Part shown: positions 33,261-40,990 of the stretch, piece by piece
Layout: every line of letters starts with the position of its first letter
Numbering within the stretch: the first letter of the stretch is position 1
Source: Flavobacteriaceae bacterium
Lineage (GTDB): Bacteria; Bacteroidota; Bacteroidia; Flavobacteriales; Flavobacteriaceae
Reading direction: 5' to 3'
NCBI GenBank assembly: GCA_021151665.1
Contig: JAGKWW010000026.1
Location: 1 to 41,684, forward strand
DNA: 41,684 bases
The notes under the pieces: model-generated
Database searches by the model: none
Seen by the model: only the letters and a program-made list of their open reading frames with translations
What the model was told of the DNA's origin: nothing
Translations under genes and position numbers: made by a program

Positions 33261-33703
33261 AAAAGCTTGTTTTAATTTCTCTGCTCGCCATTGCGGCAGG
33301 CTGCCGGGATGCAGGGCAAAAGGCTAAGGAAACGATCAATAAAGGTGGCGAAGCTATTGGCGAAACCGCTACCGAACTGGTTGAGGGCGTGACCGAGGGC
33401 GTTCAGCGGACGCTGGATAGCAAACTTGAACTTTCGGAAGGGCTTAAGGCAAAAGGGATAAGCACCGGAAAATACTACATCGAAAAAGATTCGCTGGGCA
33501 GGAATAACAAACTGGTCGTGTACATTATCACCGAAAAACCCTATCAGGGCGTACTTACCTTTAAGGCGCTGGATAAAAAAGGCGTTGAATTTGGGCGTAA
33601 GCAAATAGAGCTGAATACCAAAGCCGGAGAGGCCAATTACAAAGATGTAATATTTGACCCGCGCACCGATATTGAAGTGAAAAGTACCATAAAAATTGAA
33701 TAA
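33257..33703 (+). CDS. Small lipoprotein, unknown function
   Basis: A 148-residue predicted lipoprotein with lipobox-like AIAAGC (Cys16). Residues about 20-60 are an amphipathic helix rich in Gly, Glu, Thr and Lys, recalling the helical tails of small stress lipoproteins. A beta-rich C-terminal domain follows. I do not recognise the family. It overlaps the dihydroorotase-like gene by four bases and abuts the next gene with no gap, so it is translationally coupled within the BatA operon. Confidence 0.8.
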   Translation: MKKLVLISLLAIAAGCRDAGQKAKETINKGGEAIGETATELVEGVTEGVQRTLDSKLELSEGLKAKGISTGKYYIEKDSLGRNNKLVVYIITEKPYQGVLTFKALDKKGVEFGRKQIELNTKAGEANYKDVIFDPRTDIEVKSTIKIE

Positions 33704-34033
33704 ATGATAGATAACGATACTGTACAAGACGGAAAAAATAATGCAATGGTAAGTTACATTACCATCATTGGCACCATCATAGCTATTGTTATGAACAGCG
33801 AGAAAAAGAATGAGTTTGCCTCGTTCCATATCCGGCAGGCGCTTGGTATAATTCTGTTGTTTTTTGCGCTGGGGTACCCTGTAGGCTATTTTGACAGCTG
33901 GATGGTTTCAGGCGCATTCTATATTTTCTTTTTTATTTTATGGGCTTACGGTTTTATCGGTGCGCTTAGCGGCCGCAGGGCGTCTATCCCCTTACTCGGG
34001 CCATTATTTCAATCCGTATTTAAAGCATTGTAA
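33704..34033 (+). CDS. Small DUF4870-like membrane protein
   Basis: A 109-residue protein with three hydrophobic segments (about 15-30, 46-62 and 66-88). The EKKNEFASFHIRQALGIILL stretch matches the FHARQAL-type signature of DUF4870/TIC20-like small membrane proteins. The function is unknown. Its ATG directly follows the upstream stop codon and its stop is two bases before the next gene. Confidence 0.8.
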   Translation: MIDNDTVQDGKNNAMVSYITIIGTIIAIVMNSEKKNEFASFHIRQALGIILLFFALGYPVGYFDSWMVSGAFYIFFFILWAYGFIGALSGRRASIPLLGPLFQSVFKAL

Positions 34034-34035
34034 TT

Positions 34036-34680
34036 ATGCAGGCATCATTATTTCACCTGGTTCGTGAGCCACGCATTAAGCATGAAAAGAATCCGCTGCT
34101 TCTTTTACTACACGGTTACGGCAGCAATGAGGAGGACCTGTTTTCTTTCGCTCAGCAACTCCCGGATGAGTACTACGTAATTTCTGCACGTGCCCCCTAT
34201 CCCCTTCCGCCATATGGCAATGCGTGGTATGCCATAAACTTTGATGCTGGCATGAATAAGTTTTCAGATAACGAACAGGCAACGGAGTCGCGCGACCTTA
34301 TTGCCCGTTTTATTGACGAGGCCGTTCAGCTGTACCCAATCGATAAAAACGCCGTAACACTAATCGGCTTCAGCCAGGGCGCCATATTAAGCTATGCTGT
34401 AGTGCTTACATATCCTGAAAAAGTAAGCCGCGTAGCAGCCCTCAGCGGTTATCTGAACAATGATATTATAGCGGATCAACTGCAAACAGAAAAATTGCGA
34501 CAACTCAGATTTTTTATTTCCCACGGATCTGCCGATCAGGTTATTCCGGTGGAATGGGCCAGGAAAGCCCCTGAGTTCTTAGACAGTTTGGAATTAGAAA
34601 CGGAGTATCATGAATATCCGGTGGGCCATGGTGTCGCCCCGCAGAATTTCTACGATTTGGTAGCGTGGCTTGAAAAGTAA
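34036..34680 (+). CDS. Alpha/beta hydrolase, carboxylesterase/phospholipase (YpfH/acyl-protein thioesterase-like)
   Basis: A 214-residue cytosolic serine hydrolase. The nucleophile elbow GFSQGA gives Ser113, Asp lies in HGSADQVIPV and His in YPVGHGV. LLLLLHGYGSNEEDLF near residue 21 is the oxyanion-hole segment typical of the esterase/phospholipase group. The substrate is not predictable; short acyl esters are usual. It is the last gene of the BatA operon. I see no convincing terminator in the 85 bases after it. Confidence 0.9.
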   Translation: MQASLFHLVREPRIKHEKNPLLLLLHGYGSNEEDLFSFAQQLPDEYYVISARAPYPLPPYGNAWYAINFDAGMNKFSDNEQATESRDLIARFIDEAVQLYPIDKNAVTLIGFSQGAILSYAVVLTYPEKVSRVAALSGYLNNDIIADQLQTEKLRQLRFFISHGSADQVIPVEWARKAPEFLDSLELETEYHEYPVGHGVAPQNFYDLVAWLEK

Positions 34681-34765
34681 ATGATGAATTGAAATTTGAA
34701 ATTTAATTCCGGGTTCGGTTTATAGCTTCGCGACAAACCCTGAATGCTGAACTCAAGACTCGGAA

Positions 34766-35254
34766 CTACTCTTCCTTATCACTACCTGTTACCATCTTAT
34801 CTATGGTTGGTGCACCCACGTACATCAGCTTGCCATCATATTTCAGGGAGTAGCCCTTACCCTGCTGCATCTCCCACTTTCCGTTGGTATACAACGTGGC
34901 GTTCTTTGATTCCTTCTTTAGTAATACAGACCCTGTTTCGCCAGGAAGGAAAAGCTCAGCGGTATTGCCTTCATCTTCAAAAAGGGCATAGGCGCTTTTA
35001 TCGGCTCCCTCTTCCTGAAGGTCATCAATAAGGTTCAGCCGATATCCTTCTTCAAACGCCCGGATACAATCCTTTCGTAACTGCGACCACCGATAGCCCG
35101 CCGAAGTAACGCAACCATTGGGGTCTTTGTCGTTACCCACCACCACCTTATCCTTCGGATTTATCTCTTTAACCTCATCTTTGTCCTTAAGTATCAAGTT
35201 ACAGGAAGCCAGAGTAAACAGGGCAAGCAATGCCGGAGCATATACCTTTTTCAT
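34766..35254 (-). CDS. Lipoprotein, unknown function
   Basis: A 162-residue predicted lipoprotein. The signal peptide ends in a clear lipobox, LASC (Cys18). The mature part has two Cys (in NGCVTSAGYRWSQLRKDC) that could form a disulphide, and a beta-rich end with TLYTNGKWEMQQGKGY. I do not recognise the family; the domain has the look of a small periplasmic inhibitor or lysozyme-inhibitor fold, but that is a guess. It is the last gene of the minus-strand group starting at 36556, 36 bases after the previous gene. Confidence 0.75.
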   Translation of the reverse strand: MKKVYAPALLALFTLASCNLILKDKDEVKEINPKDKVVVGNDKDPNGCVTSAGYRWSQLRKDCIRAFEEGYRLNLIDDLQEEGADKSAYALFEDEGNTAELFLPGETGSVLLKKESKNATLYTNGKWEMQQGKGYSLKYDGKLMYVGAPTIDKMVTGSDKEE

Positions 35255-35290
35255 AGGGTGTTTTTTAAAGGAAACTAAAGGTACGAAAAT

Positions 35291-35779
35291 TTATTGTCCA
35301 ATTGTATTAGGGTAAATAAATGTTTGAAGCGTTTCGTAGCTTACATTCCCTGCATCGTCTACAAAATATTGTATAAGTACCTCTCCCGCGGTCGTTCCTC
35401 CCGAAAAATCCGCGATCACCCAGCGGCTGTTTAATACTTTTATCTTATTGATCATAAATTTATTGCCTCCAATTGCGGGGTACTTTACCAACGGGTTACC
35501 GTTCTCCTTAATGTTTTGGGCATAGATGCCATCGCGCACCTTTATAGCAATGGCATTGACGTCCTGCCCCGCAAAATACTCAACCGAATTGCTGTTATTA
35601 GGCAGTGAAAAATAGTCATTGCCAACGAGGCTCAGACTGTCTTTAAGCTTAGTGACTTTTTGTTCAAGCGTCTGTACCCTGCCTGTGTCAAACTTATTCT
35701 GTTTGGTAAAATAAACATAAGTAAAAACGTTGATAAGTAGTGAAAAGATAAACAGGTACAAAAATATATTTCTTCTCAT
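35291..35779 (-). CDS. Membrane-anchored protein with coiled coil, unknown function
   Basis: A 162-residue protein. One N-terminal membrane helix (about 5-24) is followed by a short predicted coiled coil (about 33-52, RVQTLEQKVTKLKDSLSL) and a periplasmic beta-rich domain. I do not recognise a named family; similar proteins occur in flavobacteria. It starts nine bases after the MBL-fold gene stops, so the two are cotranscribed. Confidence 0.75.
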   Translation of the reverse strand: MRRNIFLYLFIFSLLINVFTYVYFTKQNKFDTGRVQTLEQKVTKLKDSLSLVGNDYFSLPNNSNSVEYFAGQDVNAIAIKVRDGIYAQNIKENGNPLVKYPAIGGNKFMINKIKVLNSRWVIADFSGGTTAGEVLIQYFVDDAGNVSYETLQTFIYPNTIGQ

Positions 35780-35788
35780 GGTGTATGG

Positions 35789-36556
35789 TTAAATGGTTAT
35801 TTGCAAATTATCGTAAGCTAAAAAAACGTTGGGTGGCAGCGCGGCCTGTACATCGGCATGAAAGCCCATATGATAGCTGATATGCGTTAGGTAAGCACGG
35901 CCCGGCTTTAATTCACGGATAAGCTCGAGCGCCTCGGCGAGGTTAAAGTGAGTATGATGTTCCTCGTGATGTAAAGCGCTAATTACCAAAACATCAAGAT
36001 TCCTTAGCTTACCTTTTTCTTTAGCGTCTAAGTATTTCACATCGGTTAGATAAGCGAAGCTTTCAATCCGGTATCCCATGATGTTTAGGGTACCATGCAT
36101 GGCTTCAACCGGAACAACTTTTTTTCCACCAAGAGTAAAAGAACTTTCCTTATTAACCTCGCAAACGGACACAGATGGTGCGCCGGGGTAACGGTTTTCC
36201 TCTTCAAAAATATAATCGAAACGCTTACGCAGATTCGCTATTACACGGCTTTGAGCGTAGATAGGCATATCGCCCTGACGGAATACAAAAGGGCGGATAT
36301 CGTCGAGCCCGGCGGTGTGGTCGCTATGCTCGTGCGTAAAAAGTATACCGTCGAGTTTCTGGCATCCGCAGGTAAGCATCTGTTGACGAAAATCAGGCCC
36401 ACAGTCGATTACATAAGAATGATCTCCCCACTGCATCCATACCGATACACGAAGCCTTTTATCCTTCGGGTCGCTGCTGTGGCAAACCGGATGGTCACTG
36501 CCAATAACGGGGATACCCTGGGATGTTCCGGTGCCCAAAAACCAAACTTTAAACAC
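35789..36556 (-). CDS. MBL-fold metallohydrolase (PhnP / RNase Z-like)
   Basis: A 255-residue cytosolic metallo-beta-lactamase-fold hydrolase. The di-metal motif HEHSDH is at residues 75-80, with later ligands in EAMHG, LTDVKY, SALHHEEHHTH and THISYHMG. The opening FLGTGTSQGIPVIG and the DCGPDFRQQML segment match the PhnP/cyclic-phosphodiesterase branch rather than lactamases. Phosphodiesterase activity is likely. The start is a GTG at 36556, giving the N-terminus normal for the family; there is no in-frame ATG close upstream. It diverges from the gene at 36636. Confidence 0.9.
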   Translation of the reverse strand: MFKVWFLGTGTSQGIPVIGSDHPVCHSSDPKDKRLRVSVWMQWGDHSYVIDCGPDFRQQMLTCGCQKLDGILFTHEHSDHTAGLDDIRPFVFRQGDMPIYAQSRVIANLRKRFDYIFEEENRYPGAPSVSVCEVNKESSFTLGGKKVVPVEAMHGTLNIMGYRIESFAYLTDVKYLDAKEKGKLRNLDVLVISALHHEEHHTHFNLAEALELIRELKPGRAYLTHISYHMGFHADVQAALPPNVFLAYDNLQITI

Positions 36557-36584
36557 AGTAATTTTTTCACAAAAATAGCATTAA

Positions 36585-36618
36585 TTGTTTTATCAACTGT
36601 AGTGAATTCTTAACTTTG
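36585..36618 (+). promoter_or_regulatory. Promoter of the 490-residue gene
   Basis: TAACTTTG at 36611-36618 is an exact -7 consensus, 17 bases before the ATG. TTG at 36585-36587 gives a 23-base spacer. Confidence 0.6.
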
Positions 36619-36635
36619 CGATATATCCATCTGCT

Positions 36636-38108
36636 ATGAAATTGTCTGATTCTGATATTACCCTCAAAGGCGACAAAATAATTGAACACATCCCGTCGAT
36701 TAAAGATAAAGCCCTCCGTATTAACCTTAACGAAAATATCTACGGAACCTTTGCCGAAATTGGCGCCGGACAAGAAACGGTGAGGCATTTTTTCAGGGCC
36801 GGGGGTTCGTCTGGCACCATTGCAAAAGCAATGTCGGCCTACGATAAAGATTTCAGTGATGCGATATATGGCATAGAAGAAGATGGAAGGTACGTTACCG
36901 AAAGCAGGCTTAAAAAAATGCTTACGCATGAGGTTAACATCATCGAAGAGCGTTTAAAGCGTGACAAGCATCCGAACAAGGTTTTCTTTAGCTACGCGAA
37001 TACTGTCGCTACGATCGATTTCGCAAAGCAGTTTAAAGGCCACGGCTGGGTAGGCATTAAATACCAGGTAGAGCCCGACGAAGATTACAACGAGATCATC
37101 ATCCACATCCGCTTTAAAGAGAATGATGCGCGCCTTCAGCAGGAAACCCTTGGCATACTGGGCGTAAACCTTATTTATGGCGCTTTCTACAAATACAATG
37201 ACCCCAAAAAGCTCCTGCGCTATCTGTATGACCACTTAGATAAAGACCAACTCGAAATAGACACTATCAACTTTTCAGGCCCGCGCTTTGCCGATGTAGA
37301 CAACAGGCTTATGAGCCTTCAGCTGGTTAAGAACGGCATGACCGATGCCGTCATGTTTGACCCAAGCGGCCACAACGTGCTGCCCGCAGCGGTGCTTTAC
37401 AAGAAAAATATACTGGCCCTTAGGGGAAGTTTCCGCCCCGTAACCAAAGTAAACATGGATATGCTGGAGAAATCGCATAAGATGTTTATGGAGGAAAACA
37501 AGGTGGACAAAGAAAACACATTTGTTGTATTCGAAATAACCCTTTCTAACCTGCGTTCTGAAGGTGAAATCGACGAGCGGGATTTTATGGATCGTGCCGA
37601 ACTGCTCTGCTCACTGGGGCAAAATGTAATGATATCCAATTTCCAGGAATATTATAAGGTTGTTGAATATTTCTCTAATTACACCAAAGCACGGATGGGC
37701 TTGGCCATGGGTGTAAACAATCTGGTAGACATTTTTGACGAGAAATATTATCGTCACCTGAGCGGCGGGATATTAGAAGCTTTCGGCAAGCTGTTCTATC
37801 GCGACCTAAAGGTCTACCTCTACCCTATGAAGGATGAAGACGGAAACATTATCGATTCCGAAAACCTAAAGGTATATCCGCGGATGAAAGAGCTGTACAA
37901 GTTCTTTAAATTCAACGGAAAGGTAATTGACATTCCGGAAGTGGAACCGGGTTACCTCAATATCTTCTCACGCGAAGTACTAAAAATGATAAGCAAGGGG
38001 CGTACCGGATGGGAAGAAATGCTTCCGCCGGGTGTGGCCGATATCATCAAGAAAAACCATTTGTTTGGCTACGACCCGAAAAAAGTAATGATCGAACAGA
38101 AAAATTGA
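36636..38108 (+). CDS. Large conserved cytosolic protein, function unassigned
   Basis: A 490-residue soluble protein with no signal peptide or membrane helix. Striking conserved-looking stretches are LNENIYGTFAEIGAGQETVR near residue 30, AMSAYDKDFSDAIYGIEEDGRYV near 67, FFSYANTVATIDFAKQFKGHGWVG near 119 and KNILALRGSFRPVTKVNMDML near 261. I recall close homologues carrying conflicting names (nicotinate-nucleotide adenylyltransferase, TonB-dependent receptor); I see no HxGH nucleotidyltransferase motif and no barrel or signal peptide, so I do not accept either. The composition suggests a nucleotide- or metabolite-handling enzyme. Its TGA stop overlaps the ATG of the disrupted downstream gene by one base. 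Confidence 0.88.
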   Translation: MKLSDSDITLKGDKIIEHIPSIKDKALRINLNENIYGTFAEIGAGQETVRHFFRAGGSSGTIAKAMSAYDKDFSDAIYGIEEDGRYVTESRLKKMLTHEVNIIEERLKRDKHPNKVFFSYANTVATIDFAKQFKGHGWVGIKYQVEPDEDYNEIIIHIRFKENDARLQQETLGILGVNLIYGAFYKYNDPKKLLRYLYDHLDKDQLEIDTINFSGPRFADVDNRLMSLQLVKNGMTDAVMFDPSGHNVLPAAVLYKKNILALRGSFRPVTKVNMDMLEKSHKMFMEENKVDKENTFVVFEITLSNLRSEGEIDERDFMDRAELLCSLGQNVMISNFQEYYKVVEYFSNYTKARMGLAMGVNNLVDIFDEKYYRHLSGGILEAFGKLFYRDLKVYLYPMKDEDGNIIDSENLKVYPRMKELYKFFKFNGKVIDIPEVEPGYLNIFSREVLKMISKGRTGWEEMLPPGVADIIKKNHLFGYDPKKVMIEQKN

Positions 38109-38725
38109 TGGAGCCTTTTGTACTGGAAGTTAAAAGTCATATACCAGCCCTTACCAAAAAAAGTTTCTATAAACGGAGATGGGTTTTTCTATAAGGGAAA
38201 GTTTGGCGGAGAAGTAGCTATACCGTACAATGAAATCAGCGCTTTTAATATGGTATTTTCTGGATCAGGCTTGATGTAACTTTCGGAAGGGAATATCGCA
38301 TTTATATCAAAGGAAAAAATGACGAGGTTGTCAAGCTGGCTTATCGCAGCTTTTTTGGAAAGGGCGTTGGTCAGGCCCATGAGAACTACAGTGCCACGCT
38401 TCAGGCGCTATATCAATTTAGATTTAAGAACGTCATAGATGACTTTCTCAATAATTTTCGAGAAGGATACGAACTCAAGATCGAAAATGTTTCGATAGAT
38501 GATTCGGGATTGACTGTTTCTAACAAGCCCTTCGTCAAACCTTCTTATATACCCTGGGAAAACGTAAGAACCCGCGATTATATCACCTATTTTTGTGTAT
38601 TTTCTGAAGCTGACGCTGCCAGGCAAAATTACAGTTTTAGCTATCTTGAAGATTGGAATTCGGCCGTCATCTATAGTGTAGTGAGGACAATCCTCTCAAA
38701 TAAAGGTATCGAAAGCTATGAATAA
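38108..38725 (+). pseudogene. Frame-disrupted gene, about 205 residues when repaired
   Basis: The ATG at 38108 overlaps the upstream stop codon, but the frame stops at 38192. Coding sense continues in the +1 frame after a run of seven A (38156-38162), giving TKKVSINGDGFFYKGKF and onward, and returns to the original frame around a run of four T (38256-38259), leading to RLDVTFGREYRIYIKG and a TAA at 38723-38725. Removing one A and adding one T makes a single continuous protein. The start resembles a PH-like or YxxKGK beta domain. The two opposite homopolymer indels 100 bases apart could be sequencing errors or true decay. I do not recognise the family. Confidence 0.75.
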
Positions 38726-38808
38726 TCTATAACTTTTGCACTGATAAACACTGACATCCTCGCTGTTTACAGGCGGCTGATACGTTTTAATGTCGTCAGG
38801 AAAACCAA

Positions 38809-39567
38809 TTAGATCCACCCTCTGTCAAAAGCCAGCCGCACGATTTCGACAGTGGTCTTTGCCTCTGCTTTACGCAAGATATTTTTACGGTGAACATCTA
38901 CGGTATGCTTGCTGATCCGTAGCTTCTCACTTATTTCAGTACTGTTTAACCCATTTGCCAATGCCCGAAGTATGTCTTTTTCGCGCTTTGTGAACAGGTT
39001 TTTCCCTTGGCGATAAATATCCTTCACATCCACGTTCAAGTACGAAGGCATACCCTCCATGCCGATGAATGAAAGCATGGGGGTTGGTTCTTTTTTAAGG
39101 TGGGTAATATCGGTGTCTACCACGAAGGTACGCACATCATTTTCATCATGCTGTATAACTACGAACTGATGCAGCAGCCTTTTGTAATTGCCCTGCGAGG
39201 TTTTTACGCGATAGTCATATTGTACTTTATACTTAAAGATATGGTCACCCGAAAGCCTTCCAAAGAATTCCTCTACCGCTATCTCGAAATTTAGGAAATA
39301 AGGCAGGTCGTCCGGATGGATTAGTCCCACATAAGTTTGCACATCAACACTTCCCTGCTCTATTCCCAAAATCTTTTCTATCTCCGGGCTGGCAAGCTCA
39401 ATTATTGACTTCCGCACATTTACGATCATATAAAAGTACTCGCCGACCTGGAAGACATCCAGCAGTTTCTTTTGTGCCTGAATGTCGAAGCCTGAATCTT
39501 TTAAATTTTCATTTTTGGTAATTTTGCCCCATATCTTTCGAAGCTCTTCATACACTTTTACCCCCAT
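38809..39567 (-). CDS. PAS-LuxR transcriptional regulator
   Basis: A 252-residue cytosolic regulator. Residues about 30-180 form a PAS-like sensor region (ASPEIEKILGIEQ, then YVGLIHPDDLPYFLNFE, typical of PAS with its following strands). Residues about 190-250 are a LuxR/GerE helix-turn-helix (LFTKREKDILRALANGLNSTEISEKL and SKHTVDVHRKNILRK). It has no receiver domain, so it is not a classical response regulator and probably senses a small ligand or redox state. I start at ATG 39567; a GTG ten codons upstream (39597) is possible. It lies 67 bases after the bcp stop on the same strand and may be cotranscribed. Confidence 0.88.
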   Translation of the reverse strand: MGVKVYEELRKIWGKITKNENLKDSGFDIQAQKKLLDVFQVGEYFYMIVNVRKSIIELASPEIEKILGIEQGSVDVQTYVGLIHPDDLPYFLNFEIAVEEFFGRLSGDHIFKYKVQYDYRVKTSQGNYKRLLHQFVVIQHDENDVRTFVVDTDITHLKKEPTPMLSFIGMEGMPSYLNVDVKDIYRQGKNLFTKREKDILRALANGLNSTEISEKLRISKHTVDVHRKNILRKAEAKTTVEIVRLAFDRGWI

Positions 39568-39634
39568 ACACCGTATATAATGTCTGCAATTTAACACTTA
39601 TGATTAAGAAAACATTATATAAAGGTTAAAATAC

Positions 39635-40090
39635 CTATATAGGTAGTATCTGCATAGCGTGTTGCTTTGACTTCACATCGGTGATAACCTCCTCAATCAC
39701 ACCTTTTTCATCTATCACGAATGTGGTGCGATGAATACCGTCGAACAAACGCCCCATAAACTTTTTTGGCCCCCAGACACCAAATGCGTTGATAACCGTT
39801 TTGTCTTCATCGGCAATAAGCGGGAAAGGCAGGCTGTACTTCTCTCTGAACTTCGCCTGTTTCTTTGCATTATCGGCACTTACGCCTAAAATGGAATAAC
39901 CCTTGGCAACGAAGCTATGGTAGTTGTCCCTAAGGTTGCAGGCCTCGGTAGTGCAGGTGGGCGTATCTGCTTTCGGGTAAAAGAAAACAACAAGCTTTTT
40001 ACCTTTGTAATCGTTTAGCGTATGTGTTTTGCCATCCTGGTCAGTAGCCGAAAAATCGGGGGCATTATCGCCTTTTTGTAATGTTGTCAT
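39635..40090 (-). CDS. bcp: Thioredoxin-dependent peroxiredoxin, Bcp/PrxQ type
   Basis: A 151-residue peroxiredoxin that reduces hydrogen peroxide and organic peroxides. The peroxidatic Cys46 is in TPTC and the resolving Cys51 is five residues on, the arrangement of Bcp/PrxQ enzymes. The N-terminus MTTLQKGDNAPDFSATDQDG and the later FPLIADEDK and RTTFVIDEKG segments are standard. I start at ATG 40090; the frame is open to 40195 but the extension lies inside the divergent nth gene. A TATTTTTG -7 element lies just upstream. Confidence 0.95.
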   Translation of the reverse strand: MTTLQKGDNAPDFSATDQDGKTHTLNDYKGKKLVVFFYPKADTPTCTTEACNLRDNYHSFVAKGYSILGVSADNAKKQAKFREKYSLPFPLIADEDKTVINAFGVWGPKKFMGRLFDGIHRTTFVIDEKGVIEEVITDVKSKQHAMQILPI

Positions 40091-40103
40091 CTGCTTATAT
40101 TTG
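40076..40103 (+). promoter_or_regulatory. Consensus promoter of nth, overlapping the bcp start
   Basis: TTG at 40076-40078, exactly 17 bases, then TATATTTG at 40096-40103: a perfect Bacteroidota promoter. The -33 element and spacer lie within the first codons of the divergent bcp gene. Transcription should start about 40110, which fixes the nth start at ATG 40123 rather than at the upstream frame opening at 40081. Confidence 0.8.
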
Positions 40104-40108
40104 TAAAG

Positions 40109-40116
40109 CAAAAATA
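40109..40116 (-). promoter_or_regulatory. -7 element of bcp
   Basis: Minus strand TATTTTTG, an exact TAnnTTTG match, 18 bases before the bcp ATG. No well-placed TTG is seen at -33. It lies back to back with the nth promoter. Confidence 0.5.
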
Positions 40117-40122
40117 CAGAAA

Positions 40123-40782
40123 ATGACCAAAGCCGAAAAAGCAAAATTTGTAATGGAAACGTTGGACAGCATTTATCCGACGATACCCATCCCACTTGAT
40201 CATAAAGATGCCTATACCTTGCTTATTGCTGTACTGATGAGCGCCCAAAGCACTGATGTGCGCGTCAACCAGATTACCCCGTTGCTTTTCGACCGGGCAG
40301 ATAACCCGTATGCAATGGTGCGCCTTACTGTCGACGAAATACGCGATGTTATCCGGCCGGTCGGGCTCTCCCCCGCGAAGGCGAAGGCAATTCACGGATT
40401 ATCGGAAATACTGATTGAAAAGCATAAAGGTGAGGTTCCTGATAATTTTGAAGACCTGGAGGCGCTGCCGGGAGTCGGCCATAAAACAGCCAGTGTAGTA
40501 ATGAGCCAGGCATTTGGGGTTCCTGCGTTTCCGGTAGATACGCATATTCACCGGCTGATGTACCGATGGGGACTGAGCAATGGCAAAAATGTGGTGCAGA
40601 CCGAAGCCGATGCCAAAAAGCTTTTCCCGCGCGACCGCTGGAACGACCTTCACCTTCAGATCATATGGTACGGACGACAATACTCACCTGCACGCGGCTG
40701 GAATCTGGAAAAAGACATTATTACAAAAACGATCGGGCGAAAGTCGGTGCTTGATGAATACTATAAAAAAACCTCCCGTTAA
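40123..40782 (+). CDS. nth: Endonuclease III-family DNA glycosylase/AP lyase without iron-sulphur cluster
   Basis: A 219-residue base-excision repair enzyme removing oxidised pyrimidines. The helix-hairpin-helix LPGVGHKTASVV has the catalytic Lys121, and VDTHIHR supplies the catalytic Asp139. The usual C-terminal Cys-x6-Cys-x2-Cys-x5-Cys cluster is absent: the corresponding region reads IIWYGRQYSPARGWNLEKD, and the whole protein contains no cysteine. Cluster-less Nth proteins are known in some lineages, so activity is still expected. The stop codon lies in the loop of a terminator hairpin. It is divergent from bcp, placing repair and peroxide defence side by side. Confidence 0.93.
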   Translation: MTKAEKAKFVMETLDSIYPTIPIPLDHKDAYTLLIAVLMSAQSTDVRVNQITPLLFDRADNPYAMVRLTVDEIRDVIRPVGLSPAKAKAIHGLSEILIEKHKGEVPDNFEDLEALPGVGHKTASVVMSQAFGVPAFPVDTHIHRLMYRWGLSNGKNVVQTEADAKKLFPRDRWNDLHLQIIWYGRQYSPARGWNLEKDIITKTIGRKSVLDEYYKKTSR

Positions 40783-40796
40783 TCTGCGGGAGGTTT
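40769..40796. terminator. Bidirectional terminator overlapping the 3' end of nth
   Basis: Perfect ten-base-pair stem AAACCTCCCG / CGGGAGGTTT (40769-40778, 40787-40796) with an eight-base loop that contains the nth TAA. On the minus strand it is followed by seven T, so it terminates the small gene at 40800-40943 best; the plus side has TTTCCTTT. Confidence 0.88.
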
Positions 40797-40799
40797 CCT

Positions 40800-40943
40800 T
40801 TAATTAGCAATTGTTTCGAAATTGCCGTTTTTTGTTTTAACTACTTTCAATGCTTTGGAGTAGTTAAGTAAAAAATCAACTGTTTCTTTTTTTGGTAACA
40901 TTTCGGTAGCTGCTAATTTTTTTTCAGAGTAAAGTTTGGCCAT
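40800..40943 (-). CDS. 47-residue microprotein downstream of the sigma factor
   Basis: A short open frame: ATG at 40943-40941, TAA at 40802-40800. The protein begins MAKLYSEKKLAATEMLPKKE and continues TVDFLLNYSKALKVVK, then a short polar end FETIAN. It is helical by eye, with a Lys-rich face, no cysteines and no membrane segment. Support for reality: it begins 47 bases after the sigma-factor stop on the same strand, ends four bases from a strong terminator facing its way, and has an ordinary coding composition. I think similar small proteins accompany this sigma factor in other flavobacteria, but I could not search. Confidence 0.7.
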   Translation of the reverse strand: MAKLYSEKKLAATEMLPKKETVDFLLNYSKALKVVKTKNGNFETIAN

Positions 40944-40990
40944 ATAGATTGTTTGTTTTCTATATAACGAAGCAGCATTGCCGATATTGC

